A stretch of DNA of 64,000 bases from Advenella incenata (GCF_004217095.1 NZ_SHKO01000001.1:1910234-1974233), one strand, 5' to 3'; shown: positions 19,251-29,676, counted from the stretch's first letter. Notes: generated by a model not told the origin, from the letters alone. Program-made: numbers and translations.

Positions 19251-20480
19251 GTGAAAAGACGCGTTGTCATCACCGGACTGGGAATTGTATCCCCGGTCGG
19301 AAATACAGTACCGCAGGCCTGGGATAATATTGTCAACGGACGTTCCGGCATTGACCGCATCACACGCTTTGACGCCTCCGGGTTCAATGCGCAGATTGCG
19401 GGCGAAGTCAAGGGTTTCGACGTCACGCAGTATCTGTCAGCCAAAGAAGCAAAACAAATGGATACCTTTATCCATTATGGCATTGCCGCCAGTGTCGACG
19501 CCTGGAAAGACGCGGGCCTCACTGTTACTGAAGAGAACGCCGATCGCATTGGCGCCATCGTCAGTTCGGGAATCGGCGGGTTGCAGCGCATTGAAGAGAC
19601 CCAGACTGAATACCTTGCAAAAGGTCCGCGCCGTATTTCCCCATTCTTCGTTCCCGCTTCCCTGATCAATCTGATTTCGGGCCAGGTTTCCATCATGCTC
19701 GGGCTCAAGGGACCAACCTATGCAGTCGTCTCTGCCTGCACTACCGGTTTGCACTCCATTGGCGATGCCTCAAGACTGATTGAATATGGCGATGCCGACG
19801 TGATGCTGGCCGGAGGCGCCGAAGCGACGGTATCACCACTGGGTATTGGTGGTTTTGCTGCCATGCGCGCCCTGTCTACCCGTAACGACGATCCTCAGAC
19901 GGCCTCTCGTCCCTGGGATGTCGACCGTGATGGTTTTGTCCTGGGTGAAGGGGCAGGGGTGTTGGTGCTTGAAGAATACGAACACGCCAAAGCCCGTGGT
20001 GCCCGCATCTATGGTGAATTTGCCGGCTATGGCATGAGTTCCGATGCGCATCACATCACTGCACCGGATCGTGATGGCCCCCGCCGCGGCGTTCTGAATG
20101 CCTTGAAGAACGGCAAGTTTAACGCAGACCAGGTTGACTACGTTAATGCCCATGGCACATCAACGCCACTGGGCGACAAGAATGAAACAGAGGCGCTCAA
20201 GCTGGCACTGGGCGAGCACGCCTATAAAACGGTGGTCAACTCAACCAAATCCATGACCGGCCATTTGCTGGGCGCTGCAGGCGGCATCGAAGCGGTCTTT
20301 ACCACGCTGGCGGTGCATCATCAGGTATCGCCGCCCACGATCAATCTGATCAATCAAGACCCTGAGTGTGATCTGGACTACTGTGCCAATGCCGCTCGCG
20401 AAATGAAAATTGATGTGGCGCTGTCCAACTCTTTCGGGTTTGGCGGCACCAACGGGTCCATGATTGTCAAACGGATCTGA
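19251..20480 (+). CDS. fabF: 3-oxoacyl-[acyl-carrier-protein] synthase II
   Basis: A 409-residue elongating ketoacyl synthase. Catalytic Cys163 is in VVSACTTGLHS, with the histidines in NAHGTSTPLGD and KSMTGHLLGAAG. The start is a GTG with TAGGAG 6 bases upstream, and MKRRVVITGLGIVSPVG is the normal N-terminus. It ends the fatty acid cluster, and the next frame opens inside its last codons. Confidence 0.97.
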   Translation: MKRRVVITGLGIVSPVGNTVPQAWDNIVNGRSGIDRITRFDASGFNAQIAGEVKGFDVTQYLSAKEAKQMDTFIHYGIAASVDAWKDAGLTVTEENADRIGAIVSSGIGGLQRIEETQTEYLAKGPRRISPFFVPASLINLISGQVSIMLGLKGPTYAVVSACTTGLHSIGDASRLIEYGDADVMLAGGAEATVSPLGIGGFAAMRALSTRNDDPQTASRPWDVDRDGFVLGEGAGVLVLEEYEHAKARGARIYGEFAGYGMSSDAHHITAPDRDGPRRGVLNALKNGKFNADQVDYVNAHGTSTPLGDKNETEALKLALGEHAYKTVVNSTKSMTGHLLGAAGGIEAVFTTLAVHHQVSPPTINLINQDPECDLDYCANAAREMKIDVALSNSFGFGGTNGSMIVKRI

Positions 20481-20955
20481 TTTGCAGCACGAACTGAACC
20501 GGCACTGGCAGGCTCGACTCCATGTCGGGCAGCCCGGTTATATTACAGTTTGCCATCATCTCGTGGCAGCCCTGGCCATGCTCTGTATTGCCGGTCCCCA
20601 GGCGGCGGCGCTGCTTGCGCTGCTCGCCCTGGCTGGTGGCAGGCATTTGGCCAGCCACAAGGCCGACCACAGATGTTTTGTGCAGGTTGGGCCCGATGGT
20701 CACTATCGGCTTTGCCGCAGCGTTTCGTCACAGCACGCTACCGATGGCGACGTGCGTATCCTGCAACAGTACTGGCAGGGCCCTCTGTGGTTTACCCTGG
20801 TGCTGCGCGATCCCTATTTTCCTCATTCACGTCCCGATGTCGTGACGGTCTGGTCATCTGGCCAGCCGCCTGATGCCTGGCGGCGTTTCTGCGTGCTGGT
20901 GCAGTCTGCCCAATGGACGCCTGAGCAGGGCGCCACCGCAAGGATCGCAATATGA
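20464..20955 (+). CDS. YgfX-like membrane protein (hypothetical)
   Basis: A frame of up to 163 residues between fabF and rpoE with no ATG start near its beginning: TTG codons at 20464 and 20482 are the candidates, the second lying just after the fabF stop. A short N-terminal part is followed by one hydrophobic hairpin (about 31-58), then a beta-rich soluble part with WQGPLWFTLVLR and VTVWSSGQPPDAWRRFCVLVQ. This layout and the W...R...LW...W pattern resemble YgfX/CptA proteins, but the similarity is weak. Its stop overlaps the rpoE start by 4 bases (ATGA), so translation is coupled. A role tied to sigma-E is possible but unproven. Confidence 0.6.
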   Translation: MSNGSDLQHELNRHWQARLHVGQPGYITVCHHLVAALAMLCIAGPQAAALLALLALAGGRHLASHKADHRCFVQVGPDGHYRLCRSVSSQHATDGDVRILQQYWQGPLWFTLVLRDPYFPHSRPDVVTVWSSGQPPDAWRRFCVLVQSAQWTPEQGATARIAI

Positions 20956-21551
20956 GTGAGCGCGACGTTGACTGGGAGCTGGTGCAGCGGGTCCAGAAGG
21001 GTGACAAAAAGGCCTTTGACCTGCTGGTCCTCAAGTATCAGCGCAAGATCATGGGGCTGCTGGCCCGCATGATCGGCAGCCACAGCGAGGTTGAGGACAT
21101 TGCGCAGGAAACATTTATCAAAGCCTATCGTGCTATCCCCCAGTTTCGGGGGGAAAGCGCGTTTTATACCTGGTTATACCGGATTGCCATCAATACCGCC
21201 CGTAACTGGCTGTCTTCTTCAGACCGCAAGCTGAGCTACCCGGATACGTTGGAAAACAAAGATGGTGAAACTTTTTCCCATTCAGACAATCTTATAGATA
21301 TTGCCACGCCTGAATCGAGCATGGTAACGCAGGAAATCGTCCAGACTGTCAACGATGCAATTGAAACATTGCCCGAAGACCTGCGCATGGCAATTGTGCT
21401 AAGAGAACTGGAAGGTCTGAGTTACGAAGAAATAGCACAGGCTATGGCCTGCCCGGTTGGCACGGTACGCTCTCGTATATTCCGTGCCCGGGAAGCCATT
21501 GCGGCGAAGCTCAAACCTGTCCTGGGACAGGCCATGGATCGTCGCTGGTAA
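20952..21551 (+). CDS. rpoE: RNA polymerase sigma factor RpoE (sigma-E)
   Basis: A 199-residue ECF sigma factor that directs the cell-envelope stress response. Region 2 (about 25-95) has EDIAQETFIKAYRAIPQFRGESAFYTWL in its usual form, and region 4 (about 135-185) has LPEDLRMAIVLRELEGLSYEEIA and GTVRSRIFRAREA. It begins in a 4-base overlap with the preceding gene and is followed by its anti-sigma factor genes, the AlgU/RpoE operon structure. Confidence 0.96.
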   Translation: MSERDVDWELVQRVQKGDKKAFDLLVLKYQRKIMGLLARMIGSHSEVEDIAQETFIKAYRAIPQFRGESAFYTWLYRIAINTARNWLSSSDRKLSYPDTLENKDGETFSHSDNLIDIATPESSMVTQEIVQTVNDAIETLPEDLRMAIVLRELEGLSYEEIAQAMACPVGTVRSRIFRAREAIAAKLKPVLGQAMDRRW

Positions 21552-21560
21552 GGAATACAC

Positions 21561-22058
21561 ATGGAAAACACACGAACTGCTCCTGCGATTGACTGGAATG
21601 AAACCATCTCCGAAATGGTGGATGGCGAATGCGATGCCTTTGACGCGTCCAGAATTGATACGCCCTATGGTCGCCAGACTTGGGATACCTATCATCTGAT
21701 CGGCGACGTGATGCGCAATGAGCATCTGGCCATCAAGCCGTCCGATCTGTTCAATGCCCGTATCAGTAAGCTGATCGCGGCAGAGGAGACTCATCACGTG
21801 GCACCGGCCCGCGGCTATCTGCGCTGGGGTGCCTCCGGCATTGCCGCGGCTGCTGCCGTGGCTGTGCTGGTGTGGTTCAATGATCCTTTCCAGGGAGACG
21901 TTGCACCACCTGCGCCGCCAACGCTCGCCGCCGGCCAATCGGCGGTGCCGGCCGATCTCCCGCAGAACGACTTTCAAGATTACGTTGCAGCACACAGCCA
22001 AATGGTAGGCGCCTATCCGGTTCGCCAGGTGTCATATGAACTCGGGGATGTGCAGTGA
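21561..22058 (+). CDS. rseA: Anti-sigma-E factor RseA
   Basis: A 165-residue single-pass membrane protein that holds RpoE inactive. The N-terminal cytoplasmic domain (about 10-70, ISEMVDGECDAF and TWDTYHLIGDVMR) is the RseA_N sigma-binding fold; one transmembrane helix lies at about 95-111 (GASGIAAAAAVAVLVWF), and the periplasmic tail follows. Stress-triggered proteolysis by DegS/RseP-type proteases would release the sigma factor. Its stop overlaps the GTG of rseB. Confidence 0.92.
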   Translation: MENTRTAPAIDWNETISEMVDGECDAFDASRIDTPYGRQTWDTYHLIGDVMRNEHLAIKPSDLFNARISKLIAAEETHHVAPARGYLRWGASGIAAAAAVAVLVWFNDPFQGDVAPPAPPTLAAGQSAVPADLPQNDFQDYVAAHSQMVGAYPVRQVSYELGDVQ

Positions 22059-23059
22059 TCGGACAGGACAGGCTGCGTTTGACTTGCCGACGTTCCCATA
22101 GCGTCATGCTGGCCGTATGCTGGGCCATCACCCCCTGTCTGCCGGTATATGCCGCTACGCCTGCGCAGCTGCTTATGCAGATCCAGAAAGCGGCCGAATC
22201 GACGGACTACAGTGGTACGTTCTTGTATCAGCAGGGCAATGTCATGATTACCTCAAGGGTAACGCATGTGGTTGACGGCGAAGGCGTCAAGGAGCGCCTG
22301 GAGGTGCTCGATGGCGACGCCCAGGAATACCTGCGCAACAACAACGTTGTGGAAAGCCTGATCCCCGCCCGCAAAATGGTGATCGTGGATAAGCCGCGCA
22401 AGGATCGCTTTCCTGCGTTATTGCTTGGCCCGATCGACAATCTTGAAAAATATTACGATATCCGGGCCAAGAATGGTAGCACGCGCGTTGCTGGCCGCCC
22501 CTGCGATATGATTGAAGTACACCCCCGGGTCCAGGACCGCTATGGCTATCGCTTTTGCGCTGATGAAAAATCCCGGCTGTTGCTCAAGTCGCAGACCGTT
22601 AATGAGCAGGGTACCGTGATTGAACAGGTGACGTTCACGGGTTTGTCTGTGGGCAGCAATGTAGATACGGCCAATCTGAAATCCGCATTTGATTACGCCC
22701 AATGGAAGCGGGTGGAGCACAAGCCTGTGGCTGTCGATCTGACGCTGGAAGGCTGGCGAATTCGGTACCCTGCAGGTTTTGCGCCCATCATGAGCATCGT
22801 TCGTCCGAAAGGAACTAAAGAGAACGTAAAGCAACTAATACTTACAGACGGTCTATCTTCCATCTCGGTGTTTATCCAGAAAGTAAAGGATTCTGAAAAA
22901 ACCTTTAACAATCAAGGGGATGCCAGGGTGGGTTCGATGAATGTATTCCGCCAGCGGATCGACGATTACTGGCTTACCACCATCGGTGCGATCCCTCTGG
23001 CGACACTCAAAGACCTGGCCGTTTCTACAAAATTCATTCAACCTGTTTCAAAACAGTAA
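22055..23059 (+). CDS. rseB: Sigma-E regulatory protein RseB
   Basis: A 334-residue periplasmic protein that binds RseA and shields it from cleavage, sensing lipoprotein or LPS defects. It has a signal peptide (about 1-30, ending VYAATPAQ) and the two MucB/RseB domains: TDYSGTFLYQQGNVM at the start of the LolA-like domain and AQWKRVEHKPVAVDLTLEGW entering the C-terminal domain. The start is a GTG overlapping the rseA stop (GTGA), which implies coupled translation. Confidence 0.93.
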   Translation: MIGQDRLRLTCRRSHSVMLAVCWAITPCLPVYAATPAQLLMQIQKAAESTDYSGTFLYQQGNVMITSRVTHVVDGEGVKERLEVLDGDAQEYLRNNNVVESLIPARKMVIVDKPRKDRFPALLLGPIDNLEKYYDIRAKNGSTRVAGRPCDMIEVHPRVQDRYGYRFCADEKSRLLLKSQTVNEQGTVIEQVTFTGLSVGSNVDTANLKSAFDYAQWKRVEHKPVAVDLTLEGWRIRYPAGFAPIMSIVRPKGTKENVKQLILTDGLSSISVFIQKVKDSEKTFNNQGDARVGSMNVFRQRIDDYWLTTIGAIPLATLKDLAVSTKFIQPVSKQ

Positions 23060-23078
23060 ATACTGAAAAGGGCTACTC

Positions 23079-24584
23079 ATGAATAACAAGGTCAAAAAAC
23101 CGCTACAGACCGCTATCGTCGCGGCAATGATCGGGCTGGGCAGTGCGACTGTGTTGCTACCGCATACCGGCATGGCGCAGAATGCGCCTGCGGCTCCGGT
23201 ACCAACTTCGACCGCCGTCACGGCGCTGCCTGACTTTACCTCTATTGTGGCGGCTACCGAAAATGCCGTGGTCAACATTCGCACCATGGAAAAAATATCG
23301 TCGCGTCCGACGCAGGGCTTTGGCCCGGGCGATAGCCCCGAGGACCTGTTCCGCTTTTTCTTTGGTCCTGATTTTGTGCCACCACGCGATCGTGATCCAC
23401 GCTCGGACCGCTCGCCCCGCGGCGAAGGTGAAGAGCGCAGCGTGCCGCGTGGCGTGGGATCGGGCTTTATTATCTCCAAAGACGGCTACATCATGACCAA
23501 CAATCACGTGGTCGATGGCGCCTCAAAAATCACGGTAACCATGAATGATGGTCGCGAATATCAGGCCAAAGTGATCGGTACTGACAAGCGCACCGATATC
23601 GCGCTGATCAAGATTCAGGCTGATAGCCTGCCCGTGTTGAAAATAGGCGATTCCAATACGCTCAAGAAAGGGCAGTGGGTCCTGGCTATCGGATCGCCCT
23701 TTGGTCTGGATTCCACAGTGACCTCCGGTATTGTGAGCGCCATCAATCGCGATACGGGTGAATACCTGCCGTTTATCCAGACCGATGTTGCGGTCAATCC
23801 CGGCAATTCCGGTGGACCGCTAATCAATCTGTCCGGCGAAGTGGTTGGTATCAACTCACAGATCATCTCGCAAAGCGGCGGATTCATGGGTATTTCACTG
23901 TCCATTCCGATAGACGAAGCCATGCGTGTGGTTGAACAGCTCAAGGCTACCGGCAAGGTAACCCGCGGTCGTATCGGCGTGCAGATTGGCGAGGTAAGCG
24001 AAGAGGTCGCCAAGGCCATTGGTCTGCCCAAGGCTGCTGGTGCACTGGTCAGCAATGTCGAGCAGGGTGGCCCCGCTGACAAGGCCGGCGTTCAGGCAGG
24101 CGATGTCATCACCAAGTTCAACGATTCAGAGGTGAAAAAATGGTCCGATTTGCCACGTCTGGTCGGACAGACCAAGCCCGAATCAGACTCCTCGCTGGAA
24201 GTCTGGCGCCGTGGTAAATACGAGACATTGAAGGTCAGAATCGCGGAAATTCCAAATTCTCCGTCCGATACCGCCAATAGCAACGAGCCCCAGGAGCACG
24301 CAGGCAGTGCCGATCGCCTGGGCCTGGTTGTGGAAGCCGTTCCGTCTTCGCTGCAAAGCCGCATGCGCATCAAGGGCGGTGTACTGGTCAAGGACGTCAA
24401 GGGCGCTGCGCTGGAAGCCAGCATCCAGCCGGGGGACGTGATTCTCGCGCTAAACAACCAGGATGTGAAGGATGTCCAGCATTTCCGCGAAATCGTGGGC
24501 AAGCTTGAAAAAGGCAAGGCAGCGGCCCTGCTGGTACGGCGTGACAATTTAACGCAGTGGGTACCTGTAACACCTGCAAAATAA
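23079..24584 (+). CDS. mucD: Periplasmic serine protease, DegP/MucD type
   Basis: A 501-residue HtrA-family protease/chaperone that removes misfolded envelope proteins. A signal peptide (about 1-30) precedes the trypsin-like domain with His143 (MTNNHVVDG), Asp173 (RTDIALIKI) and Ser244 (NPGNSGGPLI), then two PDZ domains at about 290-385 and 405-495. A proline- and charge-rich insert, with RDRDPRSDRSPRGEGEE, lies before the catalytic His. Its place after rseB is that of mucD in the AlgU operon. Confidence 0.95.
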   Translation: MNNKVKKPLQTAIVAAMIGLGSATVLLPHTGMAQNAPAAPVPTSTAVTALPDFTSIVAATENAVVNIRTMEKISSRPTQGFGPGDSPEDLFRFFFGPDFVPPRDRDPRSDRSPRGEGEERSVPRGVGSGFIISKDGYIMTNNHVVDGASKITVTMNDGREYQAKVIGTDKRTDIALIKIQADSLPVLKIGDSNTLKKGQWVLAIGSPFGLDSTVTSGIVSAINRDTGEYLPFIQTDVAVNPGNSGGPLINLSGEVVGINSQIISQSGGFMGISLSIPIDEAMRVVEQLKATGKVTRGRIGVQIGEVSEEVAKAIGLPKAAGALVSNVEQGGPADKAGVQAGDVITKFNDSEVKKWSDLPRLVGQTKPESDSSLEVWRRGKYETLKVRIAEIPNSPSDTANSNEPQEHAGSADRLGLVVEAVPSSLQSRMRIKGGVLVKDVKGAALEASIQPGDVILALNNQDVKDVQHFREIVGKLEKGKAAALLVRRDNLTQWVPVTPAK

Positions 24585-24609
24585 GGCTACAATACGATAT
24601 GCAGGCCAA

Positions 24610-24635
24610 GGGGCGCTTCATGCGCCCCTTTTTTT
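24610..24635 (+). terminator. Intrinsic terminator after mucD
   Basis: GGGGCGC (24610-24616) and GCGCCCC (24622-24628) form a 7-bp stem with a 5-base loop, followed by seven T residues. It is 26 bases past the mucD stop and closes the sigma-E operon before lepA. Confidence 0.9.
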
Positions 24636-24806
24636 GAGTCTGAACCGCTGTGACAGGCCAGCTCTCGATATGTCCGAGCCAGGCCGCAGTCCGGGTGCAG
24701 GCTCTGCAGCCAAACCATTCCCGATGCCGCTGGCATCCTTACTGTGGTGGAACAGGCGTGCGTACTCTTTTCGAGTCTGCGCCAGCACTGCACTTTTGCG
24801 CTTTTT

Positions 24807-26600
24807 ATGCAACATATACGTAATTTCTCGATTATTGCCCATATTGACCACGGCAAATCCACGCTCGCGGACCGCCTTATTCACCGTTGCGGTGGACTGG
24901 CAGACCGGGAGATGTCCAAGCAGGTTCTTGACTCCATGGACATTGAGCGGGAGCGGGGCATCACGATCAAGGCCCAGACCGCCGCGCTGCACTACAAGGC
25001 ACTCGATGGCAAAATCTACAACCTGAACCTGATCGATACGCCGGGACATGTAGACTTTTCCTACGAGGTCAGCCGTTCTTTATCCGCCTGTGAAGGCGCA
25101 CTGCTGGTGGTGGATGCCACCCAGGGGGTAGAGGCGCAAACGGTTGCGAACTGTTATACCGCCATCGAGCTGGGTGTTGAAGTGATGCCGGTGCTCAATA
25201 AAATGGATCTGCCGTCGGCCGAGCCAGAAGAAGCGCGTCAGGAAATCGAAGACGTCATCGGTATTGACGCCAGCGACGCCATCAAGGCCAGCGCCAAGAC
25301 CGGCGTAGGCATTGACGAAATCCTGGAAATGATCGTGGCCAAAGTGCCGCCGCCGGTCGGTAATGTCGATGAACCTTTGCAGGCCCTGATTATCGATTCC
25401 TGGTTCGACAATTACGTTGGCGTGGTCATGCTGGTACGAATCAAGAACGGGGTATTGCGACCCAAGGACAAGATTCTGTTCATGGCGACCGGCGCAACCC
25501 ACCTGTGTGAACAGCTGGGTGTGTTTGCCCCCAAGTCAGAAGCGCGCAAGTTGCTGTCAGCCGGTGAGGTGGGCTTTGTTATTGCCGGCATCAAGGAACT
25601 GGCTGATGCCAAGGTAGGCGACACCATTACCCTTGCCGGCAAGCCGGCCAGCACGCCGTTGCCGGGTTTCAAGGAAGTCAAGCCGCAGGTATTTGCCGGC
25701 CTGTATCCTGTGGAAAGCAGCGAATATGACCAGTTGCGTGATTCGCTTGAAAAATTGCGCCTGAACGACTCGTCGCTCATGTTTGAGCCCGAGGTTTCGC
25801 AGGCACTGGGCTTTGGCTTTCGTTGCGGCTTCCTGGGGCTGCTGCACATGGAGATCGTGCAGGAACGGCTTGAACGTGAATTCGACATGGACATCATCAC
25901 CACCGCGCCGACGGTGGTCTATGAGGTTGAGCGCAACGATGGCGAAATACTGACTATCGAAAGCCCGTCGCGTATGCCTGAGGTCGGGCAGATTGCCGAC
26001 ATCCGCGAACCCATCGTTTCGGTGACGCTGTTCATGCCGCAGGAATATGTGGGCGCGGTCATTACATTGTGTATAGCCAAGCGCGGCAACCAGATTAACA
26101 TGAGCTATCACGGTCGTCAGGTGCATCTGGTTTATGAAATACCGCTGGCCGAAATCGTGCTCGATTTCTTTGATCGGCTCAAGTCCGTATCTCGCGGCTA
26201 CGCGTCCATGGACTACGAATTTCTCGAGTATCGTTCCGCCGATGTGGTGCGGGTCGACCTGCTGATCAATAACGAACGGGTTGATGCCCTGTCCATGATT
26301 GTGCATCGTGCCAACGCCCGTTATCGCGGCCGCGAAGTGGTATCGAAAATGCGCGGTCTGATCCCGCGCCAGATGTTCGATGTTGCGATTCAGGCGGCCA
26401 TTGGTGCGGAAATTATTGCACGTGAAAACGTTAAGGCGCTGCGCAAGAACGTGCTCGCCAAGTGTTATGGCGGAGATATTTCGCGTAAGAAAAAACTGCT
26501 GGAAAAACAAAAGGCAGGCAAGAAGCGGATGAAACAGGTGGGCAGTGTGGAAATTCCACAGGAAGCGTTCCTGGCCATTCTCCAGGTTGAAGATAAATAA
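24807..26600 (+). CDS. lepA: Elongation factor 4 (LepA)
   Basis: A 597-residue translational GTPase that back-translocates or remodels stalled ribosomes. G1 is AHIDHGKST near the N-terminus, with [16 protein letters not shown] and NKMDLP following, and the C-terminal LepA-specific domain is complete ([17 protein letters not shown]). The ATG at 24807 gives [14 protein letters not shown], the standard start, instead of the longer frame at 24744. It heads the lepA-lepB-rnc-era-recO run. Confidence 0.97.
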   Translation: MQHIRNFSIIAHIDHGKSTLADRLIHRCGGLADREMSKQVLDSMDIERERGITIKAQTAALHYKALDGKIYNLNLIDTPGHVDFSYEVSRSLSACEGALLVVDATQGVEAQTVANCYTAIELGVEVMPVLNKMDLPSAEPEEARQEIEDVIGIDASDAIKASAKTGVGIDEILEMIVAKVPPPVGNVDEPLQALIIDSWFDNYVGVVMLVRIKNGVLRPKDKILFMATGATHLCEQLGVFAPKSEARKLLSAGEVGFVIAGIKELADAKVGDTITLAGKPASTPLPGFKEVKPQVFAGLYPVESSEYDQLRDSLEKLRLNDSSLMFEPEVSQALGFGFRCGFLGLLHMEIVQERLEREFDMDIITTAPTVVYEVERNDGEILTIESPSRMPEVGQIADIREPIVSVTLFMPQEYVGAVITLCIAKRGNQINMSYHGRQVHLVYEIPLAEIVLDFFDRLKSVSRGYASMDYEFLEYRSADVVRVDLLINNERVDALSMIVHRANARYRGREVVSKMRGLIPRQMFDVAIQAAIGAEIIARENVKALRKNVLAKCYGGDISRKKKLLEKQKAGKKRMKQVGSVEIPQEAFLAILQVEDK

Positions 26601-26611
26601 GGAAGTAGAAG

Positions 26612-27418
26612 ATGAATTTTGCATTGATCCTGTTTGTATTGCTGGTGATCACAGGCCTGGTAAAGCTGCTTGATGTCCTTGTTTTTCGCAAGCGGCGGGT
26701 GGCCCAGTATGGCCAGGACGAGCAGGCGCACCGCCCCTGGTGGATCGAGTATTCGCTGAGTTTTTTTCCCGTCATTCTGTTTGTTTTTGTCCTGCGTTCG
26801 TTTCTGTTTGAACCGTTCCGAATCCCGTCAGGCTCCATGCTGCCGACACTGCAGAATGGCGACATGATTCTGGTGAACAAGTTTACCTACGGCATCCGCC
26901 TGCCCATCATCGATCAGAAAATTATTCCGATCAATACGCCGCAACGTGGCGACGTGATGGTGTTTCGCTATCCGGTCAATCCGGACATGGATTTCATCAA
27001 ACGGGTGGTCGGTGTACCGGGCGACGAGGTGCTCTATCAGAACAAACGCCTGAGCATTAATGGGCAACCCGTGCCGGTCACGCGTGTCGGGCCTTATGTG
27101 AATCCATCACAGCAAAGCGGCACGCCAGAAGCGCTTGAAGAAAAGCTGGGTGAACATGAACATGCCATTCTGAATATGCCGGGCATGGGCGCGTTGCTTG
27201 GCATGACAAATTTTCCGGGCAGGGAAAACTGCGAATATAAGGGCACGGATTTCCGCTGTAAGGTACCCGAAGGACAGTACTTTGTGATGGGCGATAATCG
27301 GGATAACAGCGAGGACAGTCGATACTGGGGCTTCGTGCCTGACCGCAATATTGTGGGCAAGGCCTTTTTCATATGGATGAACTTCGGCGATCTGAGTCGC
27401 ATTGGTTCCTTTAAGTGA
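26612..27418 (+). CDS. lepB: Signal peptidase I
   Basis: A 268-residue inner-membrane protease that removes signal peptides from exported proteins. Two N-terminal transmembrane segments (about 1-20 and 50-68) are followed by the catalytic Ser75 in PSGSMLPTL and Lys130 in [13 protein letters not shown], and by the box [17 protein letters not shown]. The stop overlaps the rnc start region, indicating translational coupling. Confidence 0.96.
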   Translation: MNFALILFVLLVITGLVKLLDVLVFRKRRVAQYGQDEQAHRPWWIEYSLSFFPVILFVFVLRSFLFEPFRIPSGSMLPTLQNGDMILVNKFTYGIRLPIIDQKIIPINTPQRGDVMVFRYPVNPDMDFIKRVVGVPGDEVLYQNKRLSINGQPVPVTRVGPYVNPSQQSGTPEALEEKLGEHEHAILNMPGMGALLGMTNFPGRENCEYKGTDFRCKVPEGQYFVMGDNRDNSEDSRYWGFVPDRNIVGKAFFIWMNFGDLSRIGSFK

Positions 27419-28170
27419 TGAACCTGTCAAGACTGGAAAGACTGCTCGGATACCAATTCAAGGATCAGCGCCTGCTGGTTCAGGCGCTCACGCATCGCAG
27501 CCACAGTGCGACGCACAATGAGCGGTTCGAATTCCTGGGCGATTCCATCCTTAATTTCACTGTGGCGGCGATTCTGTTTCATCGGTTGCAGCGCGAGGAC
27601 GAAGGGGATTTATCCCGGATTCGCGCCAGTCTGGTCAAGCAGGCCACGCTGGCCGATATTGCACACCGGCTTGAACTGCCGCAATTTTTGCGGCTGGGAG
27701 AAGGTGAACTCAAGAGTGGGGGATTTCGTCGTCCTTCGATACTGGCCGATGCCCTGGAGGCTATTTTTGCCGCGGTCTATCTGGACAGTGATGTGCCATC
27801 GGTGCAGGCGGTGATTGAAGGGCTCTATACGCCGTTGCTCGATTCGGTTGACTTCAATACCCTGGGCAAAGACGCCAAAACCCTGTTGCAGGAAGTGTTG
27901 CAGGGCCGCAAGTTTGCCCTGCCCGTATATAACGTTGTCGCCACCAGCGGCGCCGCTCACGACCAGCAATTCGAGGTCGAATGCTTTATCGCGGAGCTGG
28001 ATATGCGCAGCCAGGCCAGTGGCAGCAGCCGTCGCGCAGCCGAACAGGCTGCAGCGCGCAAAATGCTGGATGCCCTGGAAAAGGTATTGCCAAAGGGCAA
28101 CGCCAAAAAGCGGGTGCGCAAGGTATCACAACTGACCTTGCCGGTCGCCGTCGAACAGGAGAAAAAATGA
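27418..28170 (+). CDS. rnc: Ribonuclease III
   Basis: A 250-residue double-strand-specific endonuclease that processes rRNA precursors and structured mRNAs. The signature [15 protein letters not shown] lies at about 30-44, and a C-terminal double-stranded RNA-binding domain spans about 150-225 ([26 protein letters not shown] region). The ATG at 27418 shares its first base with the lepB stop; a GTG one codon earlier is also possible. Confidence 0.96.
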   Translation: MNLSRLERLLGYQFKDQRLLVQALTHRSHSATHNERFEFLGDSILNFTVAAILFHRLQREDEGDLSRIRASLVKQATLADIAHRLELPQFLRLGEGELKSGGFRRPSILADALEAIFAAVYLDSDVPSVQAVIEGLYTPLLDSVDFNTLGKDAKTLLQEVLQGRKFALPVYNVVATSGAAHDQQFEVECFIAELDMRSQASGSSRRAAEQAAARKMLDALEKVLPKGNAKKRVRKVSQLTLPVAVEQEKK

Positions 28171-29096
28171 GTCAGGAACCAATTGTGCCAACCGAAGGCG
28201 ACGGTGCGCAAAGCAATCCGTCAAAAACCGGCTTTATCGCGGTTGTCGGGCGCCCCAACGTGGGCAAGTCCACGCTGACCAACGCGCTGATCGGCAGCAA
28301 GATCTCTATTGTATCGCGCAAGGCGCAAACCACCCGGCACCGTATTCATGGCGTGCTCACGCGTGCCAATACGCAATTTGTGTTTGTTGATACGCCAGGC
28401 TTTCAAACCCGTCATGGCGGAACGATGAACCGCATGATGAACCGGGTCGTCACACAGGCGCTGGCCGATGTGGATGTCATCGTTCACGTAGTCGAAGCGG
28501 GCAAATGGTCTGCCGGCGACGAGCAGATCGTGCCCTTGCTGCCGGTATCAAAAAAATGCATTCTGGCCATCAGCAAAGTGGATACGCTCAAGAACAAGAA
28601 TGATCTGTTCGATTTCGTGGGCCGTATCATGGGCAAGTTTGCCTACGATGCAGTGGTGCCGGTCAGTGCAGTCAAAGACGTGCAGCTCGATACCTTGCTG
28701 GCCGAGATTGAGCAGCGTCTGCCCGAGGGCGAATTCATGTTTGAAGAAGACGCACTGACTGACAGGCCAATCCGGTTTATCGCGGCAGAACTGATTCGCG
28801 AGAAAATCTTCCGTCTGGTAGGCGATGAGTTGCCCTATGCATGTACCGTGGTCATCGAGCAATGGGACGAAGATGAGAAAGCAGCGCGCATTGCCGCATG
28901 CGTTGTGGTAGAGCGCGAAACTCACAAGCCGATTTTGCTGGGCGCCAAAGGCACCCATATGAAACGCATCGCGACCGAGGCCCGCCAGGATATTTCTGTC
29001 CTGCTGGATAAACCGGTATTTCTTGAAATTTACATCAAAGTGCGCAAAGGCTGGTCGGAAAAGGAAAGTGCCCTGCGCGATCTGGGTTATGAGTAA
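28167..29096 (+). CDS. era: GTPase Era
   Basis: A 309-residue GTPase that assists 16S rRNA maturation and 30S assembly. The P-loop GRPNVGKST (about 28-36), switch region DTPGF, the NKxD-like ISKVD and a C-terminal KH domain with [18 protein letters not shown] are present. The start ATGA overlaps the rnc stop, so the frame extending back to 27981 is rejected. It overlaps recO by 8 bases. Confidence 0.96.
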   Translation: MSQEPIVPTEGDGAQSNPSKTGFIAVVGRPNVGKSTLTNALIGSKISIVSRKAQTTRHRIHGVLTRANTQFVFVDTPGFQTRHGGTMNRMMNRVVTQALADVDVIVHVVEAGKWSAGDEQIVPLLPVSKKCILAISKVDTLKNKNDLFDFVGRIMGKFAYDAVVPVSAVKDVQLDTLLAEIEQRLPEGEFMFEEDALTDRPIRFIAAELIREKIFRLVGDELPYACTVVIEQWDEDEKAARIAACVVVERETHKPILLGAKGTHMKRIATEARQDISVLLDKPVFLEIYIKVRKGWSEKESALRDLGYE

Positions 29097-29676
29097 GCGT
29101 GGCAGCCGGGTACAGGACGCCAGCGCCTATTTGTTGCAGGCCACCGCCTGGAGCGAATCCTCGCTGATTGCCCGGTTGTTTGCACGCGAATACGGCGTCG
29201 TGACAGTGGTGGCCAAAGGCGCCAAGCGGCCGTATTCGGTACTACGCCCGGTACTGTCGGCATTCGAGCCATTGCTGGTGTCCTGGTCCGGCCAGGGTGA
29301 GGTCAAAACACTGACCCGCGCCGAATTGGCCGGCCTGCATGGCCTGACCGGCAAATCTCTGATGTCAGCCTGGTATATGAACGAGCTGTTGATTCGTATG
29401 CTGCCCGGTGAAGACGCGCATCCCCAGTTGTTTGACGCCTACTATGAGGCATTGCAGCAACTTGCCATTGGTGAGCGCGCTTCGGGTTCGCTGCGCCGGT
29501 TTGAATGGACCTTGCTGCAGGAAACCGGCTATGGCGTGCCGGGCGCGCGTCCTGATTTTGACGAACCTGCGGCTGAGCCCGGCTTGCGCCGCATGCTGCG
29601 CGAACGCATCGATGAACATCTTGAAAAAAGGCCGCTGATGACGCGAAACGTATTGTTGTCGCTTAAACAGTATTAA
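29089..29676 (+). CDS. recO: DNA repair protein RecO, internally short
   Basis: A 195-residue RecO, which loads RecA onto SSB-coated DNA with RecR. The N-terminal OB-fold domain (about 8-85) is normal, with LLQATAWSESSLIARLF and VAKGAKRPYSVLRPVL, as is the helical part through LLQETGYGVPG. The C-terminal RRMLRERIDEHLEKRPLMTRNVLLSLKQY (29 residues, described here by its ends RRML and LKQY) follows after only 15 residues. RecO is usually about 235-250 residues, so roughly 45 residues between these parts are missing without a frameshift. It may still work or be a degenerate copy. The ATG overlaps the era stop. Confidence 0.85.
   Translation: MSKRGSRVQDASAYLLQATAWSESSLIARLFAREYGVVTVVAKGAKRPYSVLRPVLSAFEPLLVSWSGQGEVKTLTRAELAGLHGLTGKSLMSAWYMNELLIRMLPGEDAHPQLFDAYYEALQQLAIGERASGSLRRFEWTLLQETGYGVPGARPDFDEPAAEPGLRRMLRERIDEHLEKRPLMTRNVLLSLKQY

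Noticed and set aside
25557-26624. 355-codon minus-strand open frame opposite lepA
   Set aside because: It lies entirely against conserved lepA coding sequence and has no domain of its own.
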